From contig NZ_CP022600.1 in NCBI RefSeq assembly GCF_002952215.1, positions 1,922,001 through 1,986,000 on the forward strand: DNA of 64,000 nucleotides. Direction: 5' to 3'. The position numbers and the translations under genes are program-made. Positions 25,215 through 33,079 of the stretch are shown piece after piece (position 1 is the first letter of the stretch; each line of letters opens with the position of its first letter). The stretch comes from Porphyrobacter sp. HT-58-2. GTDB taxonomy: Bacteria; Pseudomonadota; Alphaproteobacteria; Sphingomonadales; Sphingomonadaceae. The notes beneath the pieces are model-generated. The model was given only the letters and a program-made list of their open reading frames with translations. It had not been told where the DNA came from and ran no database searches.

Positions 25215-26708
25215 TCAGTGGGTGAGGGCGCGGGTCTGGACGCCGCGCGACCAGTCAAGCGAGGCCGCCATGCCCGGCGACATCGAGGCCGCCAGCACAT
25301 TCTCGATAAAGGCGGTCTTCTCGATGATCTGCATGATCGCGCCGACCTTGAGGTGCGTATTCGCCTGCCGGTCCGCCAACGCCTGGCGCACCACATTCAC
25401 CTGCCCCTGCCACATCGCGATCTTGGCCTCGTCAGCGCCAATGAAGCTCGACATCGACCGGCCAGCCTCACTGACAATCCGGTCAAGCACCGCAAACAGC
25501 AAGTCGACACTCGCGATCTCGGCAAGGGTCTCCCGGTCATCGGTGGGCATGCCCCGGCCATAGGCGGCCTGCACGGTCAGGATCTTGTAAAGCGGGATCG
25601 AGGAGACCTGCAGCAACTCCTTTTGCGCATCGGTGATCGGCCTATCCTCGCGGATCGCGTCGACCATGCCGGCGATCAGTGCCGATACCCGCGGCCGCAG
25701 CGCCTTGGATGCCGCAAGGCTCAGCGGCTTGAAGCCCGGGTTGAGGCATTTGTCCGGCTCATCGCAGTCATAAATCATGACATTGCTGCCATTCGTGCCA
25801 TCAAGCAGCGAGGTGACCAGGGTCGACGAGGCATCGCCCGCGACGGGCACGAACTTGCCCGGCTCATTGTCGGTTGGTGGCACACAGATGATTGTGCCGA
25901 GCAAGGTCATCGCATATTCAGCAAGTTCTCGGTCAAAGTTGCCATTCGGTGAGAAGAATGCCGACTTCCTGAGGATGGTCCAGGTGTAGTTGCGCGCCAC
26001 CCCCGGATTGACGTCGTCGTACGTGCCGGACCCTTGGGCCGTGGTGCTCGCGCGCTGACCTCTGGTGCCGCAGCCATGCTTGGCTGCCGCATAGTCTGTA
26101 AAGATCCCTTCCGCATTGCCGATCGCCTCGCACACGGCTTTGTCGGCGAGGTCGCCCTTGGGCCAGATGCCGCCCACCAACCCCTGCGCCATCTCGCAGG
26201 AGTTGATGTTGAGATTGTTCATGAGCTGCGCCTTTTGGGCAAACTCCTGCATGATCTTCGAGCATTCCGGGCAGACCGTGTCGATCGCGAGGCTGAAGGC
26301 AAAGCCGACCGCGTTGTTGGCTACCGCCTTCATCATGGCGACGATCTCGCTCGCATTGATGAAGCTGAAGGAGCCTGCAAAGATGTCGATGCCGCCGCAG
26401 CCCGCCCGCGCACGCGGCAGCTGCAGATTGGCGATGTTGGTCGTCTTCTGCGGGAAGCGCGTCCAGACATTGCCGAGGCTGTAGTAGCCTGCCGACTGCC
26501 CCTCGAACGCCGTTGGCCCCGTGACATTGGCGGCGCCGCCAACATCATTGAGAAAGGAATCCATCGAGCTTCCCACATCCGCTGACACGCTGGACAGCGG
26601 AAGCGTCACGGCAAGAAGGGCGGCGATGATGCGTTTTGCGGTGAGGGCAGTGCGCTGGTTTGAGGCGGGGTGGGGCCTGCGCTTCAGGCGCGATGGATCA
26701 ATAGTCAC
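25215..26708 (-). CDS. traH: F-type pilus assembly protein TraH
   Basis: 497 residues with a signal sequence (IIAALLAVTLPLSSVSA) and the conserved TraH N-terminus VGSSMDSFLNDVGGAANVTG. Cysteines in RAGCGGIDIF and TVCPECSKIM suggest disulfides made by the DsbC/TraF proteins of the operon. TraH is a periplasmic/outer-membrane-associated protein needed for pilus extension. Its start overlaps the traF stop by 11 bases. Confidence 0.93.
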   Translation of the reverse strand: MTIDPSRLKRRPHPASNQRTALTAKRIIAALLAVTLPLSSVSADVGSSMDSFLNDVGGAANVTGPTAFEGQSAGYYSLGNVWTRFPQKTTNIANLQLPRARAGCGGIDIFAGSFSFINASEIVAMMKAVANNAVGFAFSLAIDTVCPECSKIMQEFAQKAQLMNNLNINSCEMAQGLVGGIWPKGDLADKAVCEAIGNAEGIFTDYAAAKHGCGTRGQRASTTAQGSGTYDDVNPGVARNYTWTILRKSAFFSPNGNFDRELAEYAMTLLGTIICVPPTDNEPGKFVPVAGDASSTLVTSLLDGTNGSNVMIYDCDEPDKCLNPGFKPLSLAASKALRPRVSALIAGMVDAIREDRPITDAQKELLQVSSIPLYKILTVQAAYGRGMPTDDRETLAEIASVDLLFAVLDRIVSEAGRSMSSFIGADEAKIAMWQGQVNVVRQALADRQANTHLKVGAIMQIIEKTAFIENVLAASMSPGMAASLDWSRGVQTRALTH

Positions 26709-27522
26709 GTCCGGCTTCCTTCGATGTGAGGAGGAAAATGCGATCCTGCAGTTCGTCAGCGCTCATCACGCCGTAGCCGATCGGGATGGGCTGGTTCTTG
26801 AGAGCGTCCCACAGGACCACGGCAGGCGTGATTTTGGGTTCAAGCCCCATGCGCCTGCGCTGATTGGTCTCGACCGTATAGCCCGGGAAATGCCGCGAAG
26901 GCCCGCCGTCGGTCGAGATCGCGCGGACCGTGATTGTCCAGCGCGAGGCGACACCCTGCACAATCGGCGACATCACCTCGCAGGCCGCGCAGCTCTGGGC
27001 AAAGAAGTAGAACAGCCCGTAGCGCTGCGAGAGCTGCGCCATCACCGCATCGCGTTCGGCGCTGCGGCTGTCCAGCCACTGGCGCTTGCCGAGCGTCGAG
27101 ACCGGCCGCTGCAGCGTATAGTCGAGGTCCGGATCCTGCCAGATCGCCCGCTGCCAGACATCGCTGAACAGCGAGGCACGATCGAGCTGCTCACGCTGAA
27201 AGCGGATATAGGCCGTCACATTGGCCGGGGTCGGCTCGAGAATGGCCTTGGCCTTGAGCTCGCGCAAGGTCGCGGTGATCGCATCAAGCTGGCGCGTCGC
27301 ATTCTGTGCCGCCGCTGGCGCCGTCTGCTGAGCCGGCTTTGGGCGGGTGCAATAGAACCAGTAACCGAGCTTGCGCTCCTGGCAGTAGAAACTGTCCTGC
27401 CTCTCGATACTCTCGGTTGGGAGCTGCTCCTGTGCTCGCACCGGAGCAGCATGGGCACCGAGGCAGGCGAGGGTGCCAAGGCACAAGGCAAGGGCGCGCG
27501 CGGCGGCGCTATCTGGTGGCAT
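26698..27522 (-). CDS. traF: F-type pilus assembly protein TraF (thioredoxin-fold)
   Basis: 274 residues from ATG 27522, giving a proper signal peptide (ALALCLGTLACLGAHAAPVRA). The C-terminal half has a thioredoxin-like fold with a CAAC motif (FFAQSCAACEV), which F TraF itself lacks, so redox activity is plausible. It belongs to the TraF/TrbB/TraH periplasmic cluster needed for pilus formation. It overlaps traN by 14 bases. Confidence 0.9.
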   Translation of the reverse strand: MPPDSAAARALALCLGTLACLGAHAAPVRAQEQLPTESIERQDSFYCQERKLGYWFYCTRPKPAQQTAPAAAQNATRQLDAITATLRELKAKAILEPTPANVTAYIRFQREQLDRASLFSDVWQRAIWQDPDLDYTLQRPVSTLGKRQWLDSRSAERDAVMAQLSQRYGLFYFFAQSCAACEVMSPIVQGVASRWTITVRAISTDGGPSRHFPGYTVETNQRRRMGLEPKITPAVVLWDALKNQPIPIGYGVMSADELQDRIFLLTSKEAGRDY

Positions 27523-29242
27523 TGGTATAAAAGTCCTCGATTTTCTGCTGGAGATCGTCCGCGACCGCGAGTTCGTCGGGCAGCCGCGCCGCCTCGGTGA
27601 ACTCGGCATAGACCTCGCTGAAATCCATCTGGCTGAGGTCGAGCCGGGCAAACTCATCGAGCGTGAAGCCGCGGCATTGCTCGTCTCTTGGCTTAGCCCA
27701 GGGCTTGTTCAGCTGTTTGCGACCCTGCTCCTGCAGGATCCGCGAAAGCTTCGATTCAAAGCAGCAATAGGCCTTCTTCTTGGTCAGGCAGACGCCAAGA
27801 AAGCTGTCCGAGCAATAGGTCCCGACATAGGCGCACAGGCCCTGCGCATCGCGCTCGTGGAGCAGCATTTCCTCGCGGCTGCAGCCCAGGCTGACCAGCA
27901 GCTGGATGCCCGGCACCAGCGCAAAACCCTTGCCCTTGCAGCAATTGAGGACGCCGAAGACTTTCGAGGAACAGGTGGCGCGCGTGCCCTTGAACAGGGT
28001 GAGGCTGTCAGGATCGAACTCGCGGCGGGCCTGATCCATCGCATTCAATGCGACCACGGCGTCCTTGAACTCGTCATTGGCTTCGCGCGTGATCGTCTCG
28101 CACGAGCCGTCGATGCAATAGACATCGGCATCACAGATGAACTGGTTGGGGCTGCCCGGTTGATCAGGCAACGGGCAATCATAGACCCGTTCCCAGGTGC
28201 GGCAGGGCTCGCCCGAGAGGCACTCCTCGCCTACCAGATTGCATCCGGGTGTCGCCCCGAGCGTCTGACAGTCCTGGGCTTCGGCATATTGTGCGCAAGC
28301 ATACTGCCGCTCCCATGCCCAGCAGGGCCGCGTCACGGCCACACCGTCGATGATCCGCGTGAGCGGATCGCTGTCAGTGCAGGCCTCGGAAGTCTGACTA
28401 CAGCCGGGGTCCGATGCGAAGGCCTCACATTCGCTTTCATCGCGACTAGACGTGGTAGCAAGAGTGGCAATTATCTCCTTGAGATCGCTGCCAGTTACCG
28501 GGGCAGAGCAGGACATCACGCTAACAGGTTCGCCAGGCTCCTCGCAAAAGCGGGGGCCCCCAGCATCTGGCCATGTCTGGCATGGGATTTCGGTCTGTAT
28601 CGTTCGTTCACAGCCCGCCGCCTCGAAGCGGGCGCAGCTTTCCTGTCCGCCCATTCCGTATTCGCTGCACCAGTAGATATAGCGCGGCTGTGTCTCGACC
28701 GCGACGCGGAGCGGGATGGCGCAGCTGCGCCTTTCCTCGCTGACAGCATATCCGACATTGCAGGTGGCCATGTAGCGCGCGCTGCTGGCGCTGCCAGGCG
28801 GTAGCGGGACACAACGCCCGTGCGAGCCGCTGACGCTCATGCCGCTGGTAAAGGCGAGGGGATCGGTGTTGATGTGTTTGCTGCGCGCAATCACGGCATC
28901 GAGATCCTGGGGCGCGAAGCGGGCGCGGCGATCCATGGAATCGCGCATTGTGCGATAGCCGCTATGGCTGGCTGCCTGGGCCGCAGCCTCGCGCTCCATC
29001 CCCGCCGGATCATCGAAATGGCGCGCTTCGGCAGGGTTGCTGCCGAAGCCCGGAATGCGGTTCGCATCAGGACGCGCGGTTGCCGCGCCTTGCGCCGCCG
29101 CTGCCTGTTCGCGTCCAAATGCCTTCCCGTCAGCCTTGGCCGCCGCTGTCGCGCTGGACGGCTGAGGCGCATTCTGGGCCTTGGCCGCCGGCGCCATCCC
29201 AATGCCGAAGGCAGCAAAGCCGGCGATGAGCGCACGCTTCAT
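27509..29242 (-). CDS. traN: Mating-pair stabilisation outer-membrane protein TraN
   Basis: 577 residues, near the 602 of F TraN, with a signal peptide (MKRALIAGFAAFGIGMAPAA). It is very cysteine-rich: repeated patterns such as CRTWERVYDCPLPD and CKGKGFALVPGIQLLVSLGC. TraN contacts the recipient surface and stabilises the mating pair. The many cysteines fit the presence of DsbC and thioredoxin-fold TraF in the same operon. Confidence 0.92.
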   Translation of the reverse strand: MKRALIAGFAAFGIGMAPAAKAQNAPQPSSATAAAKADGKAFGREQAAAAQGAATARPDANRIPGFGSNPAEARHFDDPAGMEREAAAQAASHSGYRTMRDSMDRRARFAPQDLDAVIARSKHINTDPLAFTSGMSVSGSHGRCVPLPPGSASSARYMATCNVGYAVSEERRSCAIPLRVAVETQPRYIYWCSEYGMGGQESCARFEAAGCERTIQTEIPCQTWPDAGGPRFCEEPGEPVSVMSCSAPVTGSDLKEIIATLATTSSRDESECEAFASDPGCSQTSEACTDSDPLTRIIDGVAVTRPCWAWERQYACAQYAEAQDCQTLGATPGCNLVGEECLSGEPCRTWERVYDCPLPDQPGSPNQFICDADVYCIDGSCETITREANDEFKDAVVALNAMDQARREFDPDSLTLFKGTRATCSSKVFGVLNCCKGKGFALVPGIQLLVSLGCSREEMLLHERDAQGLCAYVGTYCSDSFLGVCLTKKKAYCCFESKLSRILQEQGRKQLNKPWAKPRDEQCRGFTLDEFARLDLSQMDFSEVYAEFTEAARLPDELAVADDLQQKIEDFYTNATR

Positions 29243-30003
29243 TGATCTGCCCCCCTGAGCCTGGCGAGGTGGTGTGAGGCCATTCGCGCAGCCGGACCGC
29301 CGCGGCTCGCAATGGTCTCGAGCGCGAAGTCGGCTGTCACATTGCCGCTGATGCGGTCATGCGGCGGGACCTGTGTCTGGCAGTCGAATCCGTCACACAG
29401 GTCGAAGTCCGTGCTCGCAACGACATAGGTCGGCACAGCCGTGACATTGAACGCGCGGAACAGCCGGGGGTCGATCCCGACGCTTCCCATCTCATCCTGA
29501 TCCAGCGCGACCTTGCCGAGCGCTTCGCTCAGGACCTTGGCGCTGCCCGCCGGAAAGCCGCGCAGCGCGACAACGCCGCCAGCAGCATTCACGCGCGTGA
29601 TCATGTCGCGCAAGGCTGGCGCCGGCATCGAAAGCGAGGCAAAGGCTATGAAGCGCGGTGCCTCGCCAAGATTCCCTTTGGCGGCTGAGCCGGCAGTCGC
29701 GACCATCTGATCGAAGTCGAAGGTCTCATCAGGCCTCGGCCGGGCTTCAGTCACGGTCGCCTGAACGTAACCTTGAACATGTCCCTGCGCATCGAGAGCA
29801 CTTGCATCTGCCTCTACCATGACAGCCTGCGCCCGCGTCCGAGCCATAGCCGCCAGCGCTTCGGCCGCGTCTCTATCACTCTGCGCTCTTGCCCGAATGG
29901 CAGCCAGATCAAGCGCGGGTTCGCTGGTCTGTGCCGCAGCGCCCCCGAGAGCGGCAAGGCTTACGAAAAACGTAAGTACAGGAAAGGTATAGGGCTTTCT
30001 CAT
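29239..30003 (-). CDS. trbC: F-type pilin assembly protein TrbC
   Basis: 254 residues from ATG 30003, with a signal peptide (VLTFFVSLAALGGAAA). The C-terminal domain (FIAFASLSMPAPALRDMITR, then VALRGFPAGS, then VPTYVVAS) is the thioredoxin-like TrbC/TraW-type fold. TrbC works with TraW in F pilus assembly in the periplasm. It overlaps traU (ATGA) and traN (4 bases). The open frame upstream of 30003 is only an overlap with traU. Confidence 0.92.
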   Translation of the reverse strand: MRKPYTFPVLTFFVSLAALGGAAAQTSEPALDLAAIRARAQSDRDAAEALAAMARTRAQAVMVEADASALDAQGHVQGYVQATVTEARPRPDETFDFDQMVATAGSAAKGNLGEAPRFIAFASLSMPAPALRDMITRVNAAGGVVALRGFPAGSAKVLSEALGKVALDQDEMGSVGIDPRLFRAFNVTAVPTYVVASTDFDLCDGFDCQTQVPPHDRISGNVTADFALETIASRGGPAARMASHHLARLRGADQ

Positions 30004-31016
30004 AGCGCGCAGCAGTTCCGTTTGCGCCAGACCAGGTAGCCCATGTCCTCGCCAATCGCGGGGTAGACCTGTCCTGCCGACATGAAGGTGGTGGAGGCGC
30101 CAATGGGCGCGCAGGCATAGCGGCCCCTGGTCTGCGGATTGGGATTGGTGGCCTGGAAGCGGTACTGCTGCTTCCTCATCACCGGCATGAGATACTTGCC
30201 GCACAGGCCCTTGCTGCCCATCGTTCCCCAGGCGACAAGCTGGCGGTGCAGCTTGTAGGAGAAGCGCGACAGCGCGAGCCGCGAGGCCTGCACATGGCCT
30301 ATGGTCGCCGAGACATTGCCGTTCAGGGGATACATCGTGCCCTGGCATCCGGCGCACCAGAACAGGTCATCGATCGGAAGCCTTGTGGTGGCCGCTGCGC
30401 AATCGGCAGCACAGGCCGCGAGCGCCAGCGGATTGGCGAAGAGCACGCTTTCGGGATTGATGATCGCCGTAAGCTCGCTGTCCTGCCACAGCGGATCGAT
30501 CTCGCTCACATAAAGGATGTCGACCGAGCCTGCCTCAAGGCACAGGAAATCGGCAACCAGCTCCATCCAGTATATGAGCGGGTAGGCATACCAGTGGACG
30601 TGCCACTGCGAATGGTACTGCGTGGCGCCGCCCACCGCCGACGGCCCGGCCATGGTCTTGAACCCGATATCGAAGCCGGGATCGATCTTCATCCCGCCGA
30701 GATTGACGAAGCACCAGGGCTTCATGCTGACATCAGCAAGCCGCACCGGCTCCCAGAAGCCCATTGCCATGCCGGGCCTGATGCCGCACAGACAAACCGG
30801 CAGGTCCGGGTTTGCGGGGTCAGGTCGGTTGGATGGCCAGACCTTGAGGGCACCGACGGAAATCGGAAAGAGGCACGACCAGCATACGTCGGTGATCGGG
30901 TTGACGAACTTTCCCGTGCACTTGCCTGGACCTGCATCAGCGCTCGCGGGCGAGCTGATAGCAAGCATGAAAAGTGCAGCGTAAATCCATCGAAATAGAG
31001 TGTTTCTTGGTTTCAT
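30000..31016 (-). CDS. traU: F-type conjugative transfer protein TraU
   Basis: 338 residues, close to the 330 of F TraU. Signal peptide IYAALFMLAISSPASA, then the conserved CTGKFVNPITDVCWSCLFPI and CLCGIRPGMAMGFWEPVR. Ten or more cysteines are present. TraU is a periplasmic protein important for DNA transfer more than pilus growth. It is coupled to trbC and traW by 4-base overlaps. Confidence 0.94.
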   Translation of the reverse strand: MKPRNTLFRWIYAALFMLAISSPASADAGPGKCTGKFVNPITDVCWSCLFPISVGALKVWPSNRPDPANPDLPVCLCGIRPGMAMGFWEPVRLADVSMKPWCFVNLGGMKIDPGFDIGFKTMAGPSAVGGATQYHSQWHVHWYAYPLIYWMELVADFLCLEAGSVDILYVSEIDPLWQDSELTAIINPESVLFANPLALAACAADCAAATTRLPIDDLFWCAGCQGTMYPLNGNVSATIGHVQASRLALSRFSYKLHRQLVAWGTMGSKGLCGKYLMPVMRKQQYRFQATNPNPQTRGRYACAPIGASTTFMSAGQVYPAIGEDMGYLVWRKRNCCAL

Positions 31017-31651
31017 GATGAGGCGCGACCTCCGGTCCTGACCGGTGTTTCGGTGACGCGGAGCACACGGCCCTGCTGCTCGACCACAGCGGGCACCGCG
31101 CGGATGCCGAAATGCTTTACGAGCGCGCCGCCCTGATCGAAGTAGAACCGGCGCTGGCGCGCCTTCATGAGAGCGAGCGGCGCGCCGCGCACCAGGATCA
31201 GTTTGGCATTTGTCTTGCCGTAATGTGCGTTCGCCCAGGCAAGCTGCGCGTTATCGTCGCCATCAAGGAACACCAGCGGTGCGCGCAGGGGCACGGTGTC
31301 GAGCGGATTGACCCGCGTGCCGCGCGCAATGATGATCCGGCCAGTGTCATCAGCAATATCGCGTTCGGCGCTGATGGTCGGATCGAACGGCCAGCTGCGA
31401 TAGCTTGCGGCATGGGCAACACCGGCGACCGGCTCGGGCCGGTTGACCCTGGCGATCGTGCGCTGCCTCATTCGTTCATTGATCCGCGCGGTCTCGCCGG
31501 TCGCCTCGAGGTGGGTAAGGCGCGCCTTGATCTGTTCGAGCAGATCAGGCTCGATCACCGGCCAGAGCGTGCCGTGCTGGCCATAATCCTTTGCCGCCGC
31601 AGGCGCGCTGCAGGCGAGCATGATCAGGGCGGGGATGAGGAGCGGCTTCAC
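31013..31651 (-). CDS. traW: F-type pilus assembly protein TraW
   Basis: 212 residues, as in F TraW. Signal peptide IPALIMLACSAPAAA is followed by the TraW hallmark KDYGQHGTLWPVIEPDLL. The C-terminal part (PLVFLDGDDNAQLAWANAHY, FGIRAVPAVVEQQG) resembles the TrbC fold. It overlaps the genes on both sides by 4 bases. Confidence 0.93.
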   Translation of the reverse strand: MKPLLIPALIMLACSAPAAAKDYGQHGTLWPVIEPDLLEQIKARLTHLEATGETARINERMRQRTIARVNRPEPVAGVAHAASYRSWPFDPTISAERDIADDTGRIIIARGTRVNPLDTVPLRAPLVFLDGDDNAQLAWANAHYGKTNAKLILVRGAPLALMKARQRRFYFDQGGALVKHFGIRAVPAVVEQQGRVLRVTETPVRTGGRASS

Positions 31652-32202
31652 AGGATCGGCCTCCCGATCCCGAGCATGCGATCACGGCAAATCCATCCGA
31701 TCGCGGCGTAGCGGCTGTCGAACCCGTCCTTGTGCGGCGTCGTGACGAAATAGCAGTTTTCGGGAACCCGTCCGGTCGGCCCAAGCGCGAGCGGTTCGCC
31801 GAGGCGGCTTGTCAGCTTTGCCGTTGCCACCGGGCGGCCATTCACATGGAAGGTGCGCCCCTCGCGGGACACGAGATCGCCGGGCATGCCGCTGACGATC
31901 TTGCCGAAAGGCCGAGGGCGGGTCCCGAAATGCCTTTTGAGGAGCGGTGAGGCGGGCGGGGTGAAGACAATAATATCGCCGCGCTGCGGGACCCCGGTGC
32001 GGCTCGTCCAGATCGCCCAGTAGGGCAGGCTCGGGCTGGCATTGATCATCAGCGCATGGCTGGTGGCAAAGCTGCTGAGCGCGGTCAGGCCGAGCACGCC
32101 TGCGCCAAGCCCCGCCAGCAGAGCGAGGCGACGGGCCGTTGCCGAGTGCGCAAGGATGTCAGCGGCGCGCATCGGGACCACCGCCAATCCGGCGCGCGAC
32201 AT
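31648..32202 (-). CDS. Conjugative transfer signal peptidase (TraF-type, S26 family)
   Basis: 184 residues. One membrane helix (LALLAGLGAGVLGLTALSSF) is followed by the catalytic Ser in INASPSLPYWAIW, the Lys box FGKIVSGMPGD and the C-terminal box FDSRYAAIG. This is the RP4 TraF/leader-peptidase class that processes pilin or other exported conjugation proteins. The F plasmid lacks it, but sphingomonad-type F-like systems place it before traW. The start may be ATG 32172 instead. It overlaps the trbI remnant by 44 bases. Confidence 0.88.
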   Translation of the reverse strand: MSRAGLAVVPMRAADILAHSATARRLALLAGLGAGVLGLTALSSFATSHALMINASPSLPYWAIWTSRTGVPQRGDIIVFTPPASPLLKRHFGTRPRPFGKIVSGMPGDLVSREGRTFHVNGRPVATAKLTSRLGEPLALGPTGRVPENCYFVTTPHKDGFDSRYAAIGWICRDRMLGIGRPIL

Positions 32203-32647
32203 CGGCGCGCACGCTTTCGGTCAGATCGGGCGCGCTACCCGAGACCACCGCTTCGGCGACCAGCACTGTACGGCCCTCTCGGCCGAGCGCCGCAACCGAG
32301 GCTTCGACCGCCTTCAGGTAGAGATCGACCCGCATGCGGATTTCTTCAGGGGGGCGGCCCGCGCGCCTCAGCCTCGACGAACTCGCGCATGATGCGGCTC
32401 AGCTGGACATCGACCCGCATGCGGATTTCTTCAGGGGGGGGCGGCCCGCGCGCGCCTCAGCCTCGACGAACTCGCGCATGATGCGGCTCAGCTGGACCGT
32501 GACAACCTCGCGCTTCTCGAGGCTGAGCATCCGGTCGGTCACCCAGACACCCCACAGCGTGGCACCAATCATGCTCGCTGCCACAACCATCGCGGTCGGG
32601 CTCAAAGCGGGACCGCGCCGGCCCTTTGTTGCCAATATGTTCTTCAC
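32159..32647 (-). pseudogene. trbI: trbI, frameshifted by a tandem duplication
   Basis: GTG 32647 (overlapping the upstream stop) starts KNILATKGRRG, then one membrane helix (TAMVVAASMIGATLWGVWV) and QLSRIMREFVEAEARAGRPP, typical of F TrbI. A segment of 83-87 bp is present twice (32325-32407 and 32410-32496). The copies differ by two G in a G run and one GC step, so the reading frame stops after KKSACGSMSS. The remainder (LYLKAVEASVAALGREGRTV to the stop at 32159) stays open in the original frame. A single copy with six G would restore the protein. TrbI inner-membrane protein affects pilus retraction in F. Confidence 0.8.
32325..32496. repeat. Imperfect tandem duplication of about 85 bp in trbI
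   Basis: Copy A is 32325-32407 (83 bp) and copy B is 32410-32496 (87 bp). They are identical except that B has eight instead of six G after TTCTTCA and one more GC in the CGCGCGCC stretch. Slippage at both simple runs fits the differences. An assembly or sequencing artefact cannot be excluded. Confidence 0.85.
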
Positions 32648-33051
32648 TTCTTTCCTCCCTGAAGGTCGCGCTCGAGGTCCCTGAGAAAGCGGGGCAGGCG
32701 CCATGCTGCGATCAGCGTGGCGGCGGCGATGAGGACAAGCTTGATCTCGTCCAGAAACTGGTTCTGGCGGGCATCGTCTGCCGCCAGAAAACGCTCAGCA
32801 AGGTTCGCGAGATGCGCAAAAAGGCTCTGACCATCCCCGCCCGATAGGGCGAGGAAGAACACCAGCGGGGCGCCGAGTGCCATGAGATAGCTCGAGCCGA
32901 TGAAGCTACTCGCTCTCATGGTGATGAAGCACAGGTCGGATCCGCGCGCGCGCCAGCCCTTGCGCCCGCCCGGTGGGGATTGAAGCGGGTTGTCCTGCGC
33001 GGGTTTTCGCTCCGCTGTAGCGACCAGATGAAGAGGCGGGGATGTGGTCAT
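32644..33051 (-). CDS. Unknown small membrane protein of the transfer operon
   Basis: 135 residues from ATG 33051. Two hydrophobic segments (SSYLMALGAPLVFFLALSGG and IKLVLIAAATLIAAWRLPRF) flank a soluble loop (LANLAERFLAADDARQNQF). The N-terminus is charged and proline-rich. It lies between traC and trbI and overlaps trbI by 4 bases, so it is co-translated with the pilus genes. No F homologue is recognised at this position. Confidence 0.75.
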   Translation of the reverse strand: MTTSPPLHLVATAERKPAQDNPLQSPPGGRKGWRARGSDLCFITMRASSFIGSSYLMALGAPLVFFLALSGGDGQSLFAHLANLAERFLAADDARQNQFLDEIKLVLIAAATLIAAWRLPRFLRDLERDLQGGKK

Positions 33052-33079
33052 TGCTGGTGATCCTTGGTGTTCTGGATCC

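Noticed and set aside
27473..28804. 443-codon plus-strand frame opposite traN
   Set aside because: Shadow of the cysteine-rich traN gene.
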